Shown here piece after piece: positions 48,816 through 59,197 of a DNA stretch of 64,000 nucleotides (within the stretch, counting starts at the first letter, position 1; each line of letters opens with the position of its first letter). Position numbers and translations under genes: made by a program. The DNA is from Moniliophthora roreri (taxonomy: Eukaryota; Basidiomycota; Agaricomycetes; Agaricales; Marasmiaceae), in the NCBI GenBank assembly GCA_001466705.2, contig LATX02000009.1, positions 82,502 through 146,501 of the forward strand, in the 5' to 3' direction. A model generated the notes under the pieces. It was not told the DNA's origin. It worked only from the letters and a program-made list of their open reading frames with translations, and made no database searches.

Positions 48816-51800
48816 AGTGGCGGAAGAGGCCGACGCTCTCCCCGCCACCCCCAATATCTATTTCGAACGTTGTACTAGCTAAGCAATCACGAAACTCTAT
48901 GCATATTCCCCTTGTTTACAACAACGAAGTAGGAAAAGTCGGAACAAATGCGCTCCTAGACTCGGGAGCGGGAGGACTCTTCATGAGCCCAGAAAAGGCT
49001 TCAGCACTAGGCCTCGAACAGACGAAACTTCCCCAGCGAATCAAAGTATTCAATGTGGACGGAACGGCAAACAAAACGGCATGGATTACAAGATCAGTAA
49101 CGGCCACGTATACTATAGGAACTAAACGATTGACGGACACCTTTCTTATCTCGGGCCTGGGAAGCGAAGAAGTCATCCTAGGGCTGCCCTGGCTACGGAA
49201 ATATAACCCGAGTGTGGATTGAAACACTGGACGAACTATATTCCCGGAGAAGCGATACATTAAGATTCCCTGCGTGATGGGGATTCTGGATAGCGAAACG
49301 CCGGAAGAACTCATTCACCGAGTCGATATCAGAGCTAAGTTGTCCACGTCCCAAAGACTACAACACAACGCTGATAAAGAACATCCGAACACAACCGCGA
49401 CGATACCCGAATATCTGTCTCAGTATCAAGGACAGTTCGAAGACAAAGAAGCGGAGCGCTTCCCGATATCACGATCGTACGATCATGCAATTGAGCTCAA
49501 ACCGGAATTCACTCCACGGGACTGCAAGGTTTACTCCCTCACGGCTTTGGAACAGGCGGAACTGGACAACTTCCTCGCAGAAAACCTTCGAAAAGGATAC
49601 ATTCGGAAGTCCAAATCTCCGATGGCGTCACCATTCTTCTTCGTAGGGAAAAAGGAGAAAGGGAAGTTACGACCAACTCAGGATTACAGACGACTGAACC
49701 ACGGGACAGTAAAGAATGTGTACCCCTTACCCTTGGTCTCCGATCTGATCGACAGGCTAAACGGCGCTACAATATTCTCCAAGTTAGACCTTCGGAATGG
49801 ATACAACAACGTCAGGATCAAAGACGGAGACCAATGGAAGGCTGCATTCAAAACTAACAGGGGGCTGTTCGAGCCCACTGTTATGTTCTTCGGATTAATG
49901 AACAGCCCAGCAACCTTTCAAGCATTTATGGACGATGTACTACAGGACTTCATGGCTGAAGGATGGTGTTTAGTATATATGGACGACATCCTGATTTACT
50001 CGCAAAACAAGGAGCAACACCGAGAACGGACTATACGACTCCTACAACGATTAAAGGAGCAAGACCTGTACCTGAAACCTCATAAATGCAAGTTCGACGT
50101 CGCCGAAATCGACTTCCTGGGACTTGTGATTAAGCCAGGACAAATCGCGATGGACCCTACCAAATTATCGGGAATTAGCGATTGGCCAGCACCGAAAACC
50201 GTGACGGGGGTACGAAGCTTTACGGGATTTACGAACTTCTATCGGAAATTCATCGGAAATTACTCGGCAATTGCGAAACCACTCTACGACCTAACAAAGA
50301 AAGGGACGCCCTTCAAATGGACCACGGACTGCGATCAAGCGTTTAACACGCTGAAACGGCGATTTCAACAAGAACCTGTTCTACGACTACCTGACCCAAC
50401 ACGGGCCTTCGTTATTGAAACCGACGCATCGAAATGGGCATCGGGAGGAGTCTTACGCCAAGAAGGTCCGGACGGAGAGTTGCACCCATGCGGATACATC
50501 TCGCACGCATTTGACGCAACGGAGAGGAACTACGAGATCTATGATAGAGAACTCTTCGCGATCGTGCGAGCGCTGCAAACATGGAGGCACTATCTGATGG
50601 AAGGACCTCACCCGGTGACCGTCCTATGTGATCATAAGAACTTAACTTACTTCCGGACAGCACAGAAGTTGAATCGTCGACAAGCGCGCTGGAGCCTCAT
50701 TTTGTCGATGTTTGATCTACGACTGGTACACGTCCCAGGACGGGAAATGATTCAATCGGACGCACTGTCGCGAAGAGACGATCATATTAAAGGGGTCGAC
50801 GACGATAACGATGATGTCATCCTCTTACCGGAACGACTATTCATCAATGTTATCAATCTGGACTTGCAAGCTAAGTTACGAGATTGTCTAGGATCCGATG
50901 ACTTTCACAAGATGACATTAGAATCGTTAACCACGAAAGGATTGCCACTGATCAAATCGGCGTTATCAGATTGGGAAGTGAACGATAGTCTCATACGGTA
51001 TCGAGGACGGATCTACGTTCCAGACGATGTAGTGCTACGGAGAGACATCACGAGAACGATCCACGAGGGACAACCGTTCGGACACCCGGGACAGTTCGGC
51101 ACTCTGGATTTGGTTCAACGAGATTACTGGTGGCCGGGGATGGCCAAGTTCGTGAAGAGCTTTGTGGATGGCTGCGCGGTCTGCCAACAAATGAAGATTA
51201 ACACCCACCCGACGAAAGTCGGACTGCACCCGATTGCCGCAGTACCCAACGCGACTCCTTTTCAGATCATCACGATGGACCTGGTGACGGACCTGCCGGA
51301 GTCAGATGGCTTTGATACCATCATGGTCGTGGTAGACCATTCGTCTTCGAAGGGGGTAATTTTCATTCCATGCACTAAAACGCTGGACGCCCCTCGAGCA
51401 GCAGAACTTCTTTTACGAAACGTGTACAAACGCTACGGACTACCAGACAAGATTATATCAGATCGAGACCCCAGATTTGCAGCAGCTGTCTTTCAAGAAA
51501 CAATGAAGCTTCTGGGAGTAAAACATGCGATGAGTACCGCTTATCACCCGCAAAGCGATGGAGAAACTGAAAGAGTTAACCAGGAAATGGAAATTTACCT
51601 GAGGATGTTCTGCTCGAAGGAACAGACTGAATGGAGCTCCTACCTGCATATGGCAGAATTCGCCCACAACAATAGAACTCACTCCGTAACACGGAACTCC
51701 CCATTCTTCATGATCATGGGTTACAACCCGAGACCATTACCCACCGCATTTGAACCGACCTCTGTCCCATCTGTAGAGGAACGACTGAATAGACTGTGGA

Positions 51801-52306
51801 AATTACGAGGAGACGTAGCAGGAATGATGGAGATAGCACGGAAAAAGATGATCGAAAGGGCAGAGAAAGGGACGGATAAATTCGTAGAAGGACAGAAGGT
51901 CTGGCTAGAAGGGAAAAATCTGGACTTCGGATATCCAAGCAAGAAGCTCTCTCCCAAACGAGAAGGACCTTTTGTTATCGATAAAGTCATGGGACCGGTA
52001 ACGTACAGGCTCAAACTTCCGCATCAGTGGAAAATCCACCCCGTCTTCCACGCTGCATTGTTAAAGCCATACAAGGAAACTGAAGCACATGGGCGAAACT
52101 TCTTAGAACCACCGCCGGACATAATAGAGGGTCACGAGGAGTTCGAGATAGAAGCTATCATCGGTCACAAGCCGCTGTGGAAACCACGACGCTTCCTCGT
52201 GTCCTGGAAAGGATTCGATTCGTCCCACAATGAGTGGAAAACCAAACCACAATTAGAACACGCGATGGACCTGTACCTTGACTATATAGTCAAGANGGCC
52301 TCCTAA
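48812..52306 (+). pseudogene. Pol polyprotein: protease, RT, RNase H, integrase, chromodomain
   Basis: Protease region with ALLDSGAGG (DSG active site) at about 48955-48980; a TGA near 49220 interrupts the frame. The continuing frame (49274-52306) has the RT core LVYMDDILIYS, RNase H segments VIETDASKWASGG and DRELFAIVRAL, an integrase zinc-binding region (HPGQFGTLDLVQRDYWWPG, CAVCQQMK), the catalytic region with MDLVTD, SDRDPRF and HPQSDGETERVNQ, and a C-terminal chromodomain (FEIEAIIGHK, RRFLVSWKGFDSSHNEWK). The chromodomain places it among chromoviruses, which often target heterochromatin. The one stop and the N at 52296 leave activity doubtful. Confidence 0.88.
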
Positions 52307-52514
52307 CTACGATCTCTACGGGGGTGACTACGACGACGACATCTACGGAGACGGAGAACAGTAACGGACAAGAAACAGGCGAAGTAACCGATCCCGACGA
52401 TCTAGTGCCAGTATTTGTGGGCGTTCCTGACCATGGACCTCAAGACGTCACCTTACCGGATGGTTGGGTCATGCAAGTGGTCAGAATGGGATCTGCCACA
52501 TAAGGACGGGCTAG

Positions 52515-52890
52515 TGTTACGAACACAGACATTTTTCTCTTTCTCTGTAAACTATCATGTGCTCCAATCCCTCATGTACTACCAGCTGACCATGCGTTCC
52601 AATTCTCTTCTGACAAAGGACTCTGAAATAGTGTTACTCAGCATTCTACAACTTTCTACAACGTTCTAGTAGATACAAACGAGTATACACATTGTACATA
52701 TTTAAGACTGCAGAACTGGGTCGTAGCTCTCCAGCTTGACCTGGTTAAATCATACCTTGTGCTAGCAAAGAACTGTCGGAACTCAGAACCTCAGAATCCT
52801 CTGAGCGAACTCGAACTTGAACCTAGAAGACTCCTCATTACCTCCGGGTTTTGTGGAAGTTGTTAACGTTGCTGCGCAAGTGACGTAACA
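52515..52890 (+). repeat. 3' LTR of the Gypsy element
   Basis: 376 bp, same termini as the 5' LTR. It is preceded by a short purine-rich stretch (taaggacgggctag) that may serve as the polypurine tract. Confidence 0.92.
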
Positions 52891-53373
52891 GGACTCTATA
52901 AAGTGAAGGGAAGCTTTTGGTTGGGGATTTGATCAATAGAAACAGCAAGAGGGTGGAGATAGGTCTTTTGAGTAAGAGGATATATTGCACTATGTGTAGT
53001 GATGAGTATATGGCACTATGGTACAGTGGTCTTGAGCACCCTGTGGCTGCCAATGGTTGCTGACTAATCCACCTTGAGGTCAAGGGTTCGACTCATGGGG
53101 GTTGCAACAAATAAATATTATTTCTTTTTGTCCCCGACCCCCAGGTGGGGCCGATGCATTATAATGGCTGAAATACATTATAATAGCCAAAATACATTAT
53201 AATAGCCAGAATACATTATAACCATTTTGCTTCATTTTAATCCATTAAAATAAAGGAACAACAATTATATTACATTAAAATACACTATAATGATTATAAT
53301 GTATTTTGGCCATTATAATGTATTTCACTCATTTTATTCCAATATATTTAGGTGTCCATTTTGCTGATGCAGT

Positions 53374-53500
53374 GCTGGCTGAGAAGGTGCCCCCAAAGCT
53401 AAACAAAATGTTGAAAGGAATGGCGAGGCTATGGAAACTGATGATCATGGAATTAGCATATCTGATATGGGTGCTCAGATGCAAGAGGGTAATTCGGAAT
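53374..53500 (+). pseudogene. Possible C-terminal scrap of a non-LTR retrotransposon or similar protein
   Basis: The plus frame reads LARLWKLMIMELAYLIWVLR-like sequence ending CKRVIRN. WK(I/L)xIxExAxLIWxxRCxR resembles the C-terminal region of fungal LINE-type proteins as I recall them. It is cut on the left by TIR element b and on the right by the element at 53501. Identification is tentative. Confidence 0.35.
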
Positions 53501-54137
53501 TAGTGATGTTGCGGGCCGGGCTGGGCTCAATACCCTGGGGCAGGGCAGGGCTCCAGAGGGCTTGGGCTTGTCGAACATTGAGCCTGAGCCCTGAGCCCTG
53601 TAAAGCCCAAGCCTTAGGCAGGGCTCGGGCTCAGCCCGGGCTTGCTAACCAGAAATCAATTTGCACGTCAGAGTGGTTTGATTGGCTCAGGATGCATAAA
53701 TGAGATCCTATAAGAATTAAATATCTGTCATTTAACTTGTATAAGCAGTGAATGCAACATTACCAGTTGTTTGAGTGGATTTCCTACGCGTCGAAGGCAT
53801 TGCGCGAAGTAACCGAAAGGAAATACCTATGCGTGGGAACCTTCCAAAACAGGTCTTATCCAGAGTTTCGACCGGAAAATTGGAGTCACATGCACTACAT
53901 CTTCCAAGACAGAATCTCGGATGTCATAGCCATGGTTAGTGCCAAAAATTCTGCACTTCTTCATGGGTGGCGCATATACTGACAAGCCCGGGCTCAAGCC
54001 CAGGGCTTGGGCTTTCTGAGATGTGAGCCCGAGCCTTCAGCCCTGCAAAGCCCTCCATAGGGCTGGGTCGGGTACCATGAGCCCTGGGCTCGGTCAGGCT
54101 GGGTATCAGGGCTTGAGCCCAGCCCGCAACATCACTA
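53501..54137. mobile_element. Foldback-like element with long GGGCTT-rich inverted arms (637 bp)
   Basis: Ends are TAGTGATGTTGCGGGC and its complement GCCCGCAACATCACTA. The left (to about 53645) and right (from about 53985) arms are each about 150 bp and consist of GGGCTTGGGCTT and GAGCCC motifs, giving long imperfect inverted repeats. A roughly 340-bp centre has a 76-codon plus frame (53752-53982) without recognised domain. A related single arm lies at 46066-46168. No clear target duplication was found. Confidence 0.72.
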
Positions 54138-54499
54138 TGAATCGGAATGGGAACACACCAGCGACATGGGTTGAGTTGGCTGTTGTACTCAGAGTGTTTG
54201 ATATCATGCCTCAGGATTAGAGTGTTTTTATCTCTTTATTAGGTTAGCAGGGCAGGCTTGTACATAGGGCACCTTGTAGTTGGCTTCCTAGGGAAGTTTA
54301 GTATTGTTCCTCTGAATCTTGGTAGCAATTCATCCACCTTTGGTAACAGCAGTGACTGCAGTTTTGTATGCTGGTCATTTTCCTTCCATGGGGTTGGAGG
54401 ATGCTATGTTTGCTTCCCCTCAAGAGGGTACTGGTCCCCAGGCCCAAGAGCCACATAGAGGCCTAGTGCTGGGCCACCATGGTGGTGGTCCTTGTCCAA

Positions 54500-54767
54500 G
54501 GGGAGACATATTATACTTAGAAACTTTGTCTCACAAGTATTCAGTAACTTACATCCATAGCTTACTAGGTTTCACTGCTTATCCATGGAACTCATCCTTA
54601 AGACTAGTATAAAAGCATGTCTGTATGTAGCTACATTCCTTAGAACAATTTACATTGTCTCTACTGCACATCACATACTGCAACCCTTAAAGGTTCACAG
54701 CAAGCTCTTATACAAATGTGAGTTGAGCACATTCCACTGCACTTTACATCTCTGTTTCTCCTCAACA
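54500..54767. repeat. Partial LTR related to the solo LTR at 8915-9421
   Basis: From about 54517 the sequence follows the 3' half of the 8915-9421 LTR (ACTTTGTCTCACAAGTATTC, a TATA-like GTATAAAAGCA, ACAAATGTGAGTTGAGCACA) and ends in CTCAACA. The 5' end and target duplication were not found. It is truncated or diverged. Confidence 0.65.
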
Positions 54768-55222
54768 AATCAATATACTGAATTATTCACCATAAGAACT
54801 AACTCAGCTCTTATGGTGTTTTCTGCATTTAGTAGAGCACACAGGCAGCCTGGGCTATAGTAGATGCTTCCCCCATAGAAGCACAAAACCACCATCTTCA
54901 ACAGCTGAGGTATTGTAGTGAGTAAATACTAAGATATGAAACTACAACTATAGCAAGTATAAGGTTCATGTATTATTATTGAGAAATAGAACAGATTGAA
55001 ATGGAAGGACAATAGGTAACATACAATCAGGTGACAATTCATGTATCACCCATAGGCTTCAACAGGTCTGGTGGGAATCAGAAATGTGCCATTAAAGGAC
55101 AAGGTGCAGAATACACTCACTTAATAGTTTCAGAGGAAGGTTGCTCCCAATTATCATTTGGTATTCTGAATTGTTATTGATAATGCAGAAGGAGGAGTTA
55201 TTTCTTTATGCTTATTATTTGG

Positions 55223-56420
55223 TTAGTCTTCAGTATTTGAGAGTAGTGAATTTAATACCATTTCAATGCGCTTTAAAAACAGCATTAAATGTTCAAGGTC
55301 TCGCTTCTGAGCTGCTTTCATCTTTTGCTCCCACTGAGCCCAATCATCCTGCTTCTGTAAATATATAGCTTAGTATTGGCACTACATGTCCATAATCTTA
55401 TTAAGTACCTTGAAGGATATGAAGCAGGTGTGAAGTGACTGCAAAGCAGTATTGAATAGCTCTGACTCAATGTGTGAAGACACCTGTGTCACAATTGAGC
55501 TCTGGGAAAATTCAGAGGCAGCAACAAGGGCAGTATGAACAGACTGAAACCCACTTAAAGACTGTGTCAGCACTTTATGTAGTAAGAATAACTAAAACTC
55601 ACATTTGAATAATTTTATCTGCTTCATGCTGATCAGCTTGTTGCTTAAGTGCCCTAATCAACCATTCACATATTCTGATGATGGTGACAGCTTGTGAGAA
55701 ATATGGACGCCTGATTGTGGTAGCTATTCGTTTCATGTCTGGATAGAGGGAGGATATCTTTGCAGAAGGAGTGTCTGGCAGTGCAGCTGAAGGTATAGGT
55801 GTGATGACTGGTGGCAAGACATCTGGTTGTGATGTATCTGGCTGCAAGGTCTCTGGTTGCAGTTGATCTGGTGTCAAAGTCTCTGGTTGTGAGGTTTCTG
55901 GTATTGAGGTTTCTGGTAGCAAGGTATTTGGCATTGAAGTAGTTTGTTCTAGCAATACAGCCTTGAGTTGTGGTCTCATTCTAAATAGATGAAATGCAGG
56001 CTAGAACTTTTGAAAAACAATGAATAACAACCAATTCCACAAGATAAAAAACATACCTCATAGATTGTATTTGTCTGATGGCTTATAAGTCCCAATTCGA
56101 CATTGTCTGGAGCTCTACTGACAGGAGGTGTAATAGTGATGATTCTATTTGCTGTGTATTGTACAAACTTCCCAATGGCATGGAAGATTGACAAGTTCTT
56201 TAAAAATGGCCTGTCAAGTACTATTGAGCTTCATGAAGTAGCATAGGACAAATACCCACAATATTCCTGTCCATGTTGATATTAACCCAGAAATAACTGT
56301 CAGAGCAGTGACTAGTGGAGTATTGCTTTTGAATGCTGCAAGTGCCGACACAATAGTGCATATCCCACCAATAATGGGAAGGAACACCTTGCTGGGTGTA
56401 AATTTGCTTCTAGATGACAT
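55223..56420 (-). CDS. G2: two-TM family protein with PET repeats and helical C-terminus
   Basis: Exon 1 (from 56420) reads FLPIIGGICTIVSALAAFKS and VTALTVISGLISTWTG. Exon 2 reads PFLKNLSIFHAIGKFVQYTA. Exon 3 opens FHLFRMRPQLKAVL and contains short PETSIPETSQPETL-type repeats, then a helical region (FSQAVTIIRICEWLIRALKQ). Further inferred exons read GFQSVHTALVAASEFSQSSI and QWEQKMKAAQKRDLEHLMLF with LKRIEMVLNSLL, ending at 55223. The splice phases of exons 1-3 equal those of G1, G4 and G5. The exon 1 donor is GTGGGT and the exon 4 acceptor is AAG in my model, so exon 4 is less certain. TIR element c begins 20 bp upstream of the ATG and may have removed or replaced the promoter. Confidence 0.62.
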
Positions 56421-56439
56421 GAGAGGCAGAGGAGAGCAA

Positions 56440-57241
56440 CATCAGCGAAATGGACACCTAAATATATTGGAATAAAATGAGTGAAATACATTATAATGGC
56501 CAAAATACATTGTAATCATTATGGTGTATTTTAATGTAATATAATTGTTGTTCCTTTATTTTAATGGATTAAAATGAAGCAAAATGGTTTTAATGTATTC
56601 TGGCTATTATAATGTATTTTGGCTATTATAATGTATTTCAGCCATTATAATGCATCGGCCCCACCTGGGGGTCGGGGACAAAAAGAAATAATATTTATTT
56701 GTTGCAACCCCCATGAGTCGAGCCCTTGACCTCAAGGTGGATTAGTCAGCAACCATTGGCAGCCACAGGGTGCTCAAGACCACTGTACCATAGTGCCATA
56801 TACTCATTACTACACATAGTGCAATATATCCCCTTACTCAAAAGACCTATCTCCACCCCCTTGCTGTTTCTATTGATCAAATCCCCAACCAAAAGCTTCC
56901 CTTCACTTTATAGAGTCCTCTCCCTGTCCTCTGGAAGGCATAAAAATGCACTGTTTTGATTGCCTCTGTTACAATCTATTTTACTACATTATAATAACTC
57001 TGTCTCATTTTATTGCATTTTAATACACTATAATAATACCATCCTATTTTATTGCATTTTAATGTACTATAATAATACCATCCCATTTTATTGTATTTTA
57101 ATGGATTATAATAACACCAGTCTCATTTTAATGCATTTTAATGTATTGTAATAGCATTGCTTGATTTTAATCTATTACAATAGACTAAAATCAGCAAAAT
57201 ACATTATAATTTATTATATTTAGGTGTCCATTTTGCTGATG
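56440..57241. mobile_element. AT-rich TIR element, copy c (802 bp), between G2 and D6
   Basis: Starts CATCAGCGAAATGGACACC and ends GGTGTCCATTTTGCTGATG, with the same interior and orientation as copy a, including the tRNA-like segment on the minus strand. Flanks differ (AA on the left, TA on the right). The left flank is the 5' end of G2 and the right flank is intron 1 of D6. Confidence 0.85.
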
Positions 57242-57269
57242 TACATCTGACCCATCTCAAAACTCTTGC

Positions 57270-58794
57270 AGACGAATGAGTGACTACTGGTGCTTATTCG
57301 GTATTAGTGAGTGGCTTGGTAGACCACCAGTACTCACAATTGATGAACATTCCTTTTTTCCGGACAGCCCTTCTGTACTGGGATCATATACTTACTTTCC
57401 GTATGCTTCCCATACCGCTTCATCGTGGGAGAAGCATCTGACTCTTGCGCAGCTGCAGAAGTCAAGTACATATGGAGATGTCCTCGACGCGCCAGCAGCT
57501 ACATATTCTTCTTGAACCGGTACTTTACTGCATTGACCAACGTCGTCGTCATCATTTCCCGCCTGGGACCCAAAGCATTCTTGGAATCCTCAAAGTACGC
57601 ATGGCTCCGAAGTCTACGAAAGTTTCTCCTAGCTGAAGTTTTATTTTTATAGCTGTCCGGCCTTTCAGAAGGTTCGAGATGGTATCGTTGTGGTCGCTCA
57701 AGTCATAGTCCTTTGTAAGTGCCTTATACCAGTATGGTTGCTGTCGCGTTGAAAGACTGAATGTAGCCACGCAGTCATAATGACAATGCGTATCTACGCT
57801 CTGTACGCGTGTAGTAAACGTGTACTGTGGCCCCTCCTGTGTATTCTGATTGGCGGAATTGCCGTTTCGCCTGTAAGTGTCTACCTCGTTGGGGAACTCT
57901 CGCCCAAATGATCTTTCTGTCTAGTTTACTCTTTCTTACAGACCTGAGCAACCGGAACTCAAGGCGCGAAGATGCCATACGCCCCGTGACGAGAGGCAGT
58001 GAGTCTTCGTTCTTACGATCCGCCTTTCAATGTAGTAACGACGCCATGATACCACAGGGCAATACGTCCGTAACCCAATCATGTTTACTTCCATTCTATA
58101 GTATTGAGTGGGTTATTTGCAGAACTCGCTATTACTTGGGAAGCTGTGTTTGTCTACGACACCTTGGTATTCTTGCTAGCGATGTACAAGGCTTATCAAG
58201 CAAGGAGAGAGTCACAGATATCGATACCACTCAGGAATGTTATCATTAGGGACGGTACGATACATACAATTACTATAACCACCAAATCTGACTGGTTCTT
58301 CCGCCACATTTAGGGACTTTGTATTTCGGGTGAGCACTTTCTTCTATCTTGCTAGTGATCTCTCCGAGAAATTAAGCAAATTCATAGGGCAATATCGTTA
58401 TTTAGCCTTGCCAATATCCTTACTTTCTATGTGAGTTCCAATACGAATTTTAACACTATCCTTCATGATACCAACTCTTTGTATAGTTTGCGGGAGTACG
58501 TGTTCAATCTGGATCGATTTGTCTTGAAGCTAAACGCCATATTGTCACAGCCATTCATGAAAGCCGGTATATCACCTGTTGCGAGCAGGTCGGTACTGTC
58601 CTTTGTATCAGCGGATTTGCTCATTCATTCCCGTCATACGATCTAGCCTCTCCGTAACACTAGTCTCCAGGCTTATGCTGCATCTACACGAGAGCGCGGA
58701 TATCGACGTACATCGCTTTCCTACGGAGATTGAGACTCGCATCCAGTGTTATCAGCCTGACGTTTGTTCGGGGGATACAGCTTTCCGTCAATAA
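57270..58794 (+). CDS. D6: DUF6533 membrane protein lacking its first exon
   Basis: From the acceptor before 57287 the exons read RMSDYWCLFG, ALLYWDHILTF, AEVKYIWRCPRRASSYIFFL with NRYFTALTNVVVIISRLGPK, QKVRDGIVVVAQVIVLC, VIMTMRIYALYACSKRVLWP, FTLSYRPEQPELKARRCHTP, WEAVFVYDTLVFLLAMYKAY, PLRNVIIRDG, SLANILTFYV, PFMKAGISPVASR and SVTLVSRLMLHLHESAD, ending at 58794. Other copies start with a separate MNY exon. Here TIR element c lies where that exon and the start of intron 1 should be. The body is intact and CpG-rich, but expression would need a new start; MSDYWCLFG itself offers an ATG. Confidence 0.7.
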
Positions 58795-59197
58795 GAACCT
58801 TGTTGAGCGGCTACCGTACACGCTACACGATGGGGATGTTGATGAGGTCTCGCGATGAGAAATTGCACCTTCTACTCATTAACGAGTTTAGGTATACCAG
58901 TGCACCTAAAGGCTCCGGTTGCGACGAAGCAAGACGAGAGTTGGTATGTTGTTGAGTAGGCATTTCGGAAAACAAGGCTTAGCCCTTTTACCTTTGGCAT
59001 TTTGGCCAGAAGAGAAGACAATGGTGAGCAAGAAGCAGATAGATCTGGGATTCCACAAAACTATAGTTACGAAGTCAAACAAAACAGGTATTGAGGTACT
59101 ACAAAAAAGATCGGTATAACAATACAGGGGAAAAAAGCTTTTGGGCCTGACGCCAAGACACAAAGACAGCAACAGAGTGAGATGTCCATAGAATTTT
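58795..59197. other. Spacer between D6 and G3 with a repeat fragment
   Basis: No gene recognised. 58961-59018 (around AAGGCTTAGCCCTTTTACCT) resembles 30668-30725, suggesting a small dispersed repeat. Confidence 0.45.

Larger units (their letters stand above)
47062..52890 (+). mobile_element. Ty3/Gypsy LTR retrotransposon (chromovirus), nearly full length
   Basis: Two 376-bp LTRs (47062-47437, 52515-52890) begin TGTTACG and end GTAACA and differ at only about two positions by eye. That implies a recent insertion. The 5-bp duplication GGACT is at 47057-47061 and 52891-52895. Internal order is gag, protease, reverse transcriptase, RNase H, integrase and a C-terminal chromodomain, which is the Gypsy order. 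It is nested in TIR element b. Breaks: an in-frame TGA in gag near 48478, an in-frame TGA after the protease near 49220, and one N at 52296 just before the pol end. A tRNA primer site after the 5' LTR was not recognised. Confidence 0.93.
46734..53369. mobile_element. AT-rich TIR element, copy b, split by an LTR retrotransposon
   Basis: Starts CATCAGCAAAATGGACACC and ends GGTGTCCATTTTGCTGATG. Its own sequence is 46734-47061 plus 52896-53369 (about 800 bp), inverted relative to copies a and c. The right part holds a tRNA-like core: A-box-like TGGTACAGTGG at 53019-53029 and B-box GGTTCGACTC at 53085-53094. Immediate flanks (TT and CA) do not form a duplication. The Gypsy element at 47062-52890 is inserted with a GGACT duplication. 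Confidence 0.85.

Noticed and set aside
53011..53100. Possible tRNA gene
   Set aside because: A-box and B-box motifs are clear, but no acceptor stem or anticodon arm pairing was found, and the same segment recurs in every TIR element copy; it is tRNA-like, not a tRNA gene.
54181..54767. Full-length LTR starting TGTTG at 54181
   Set aside because: The first 300 bp do not resemble the 8915 LTR and no target duplication matches (TTGGC versus AATCA).
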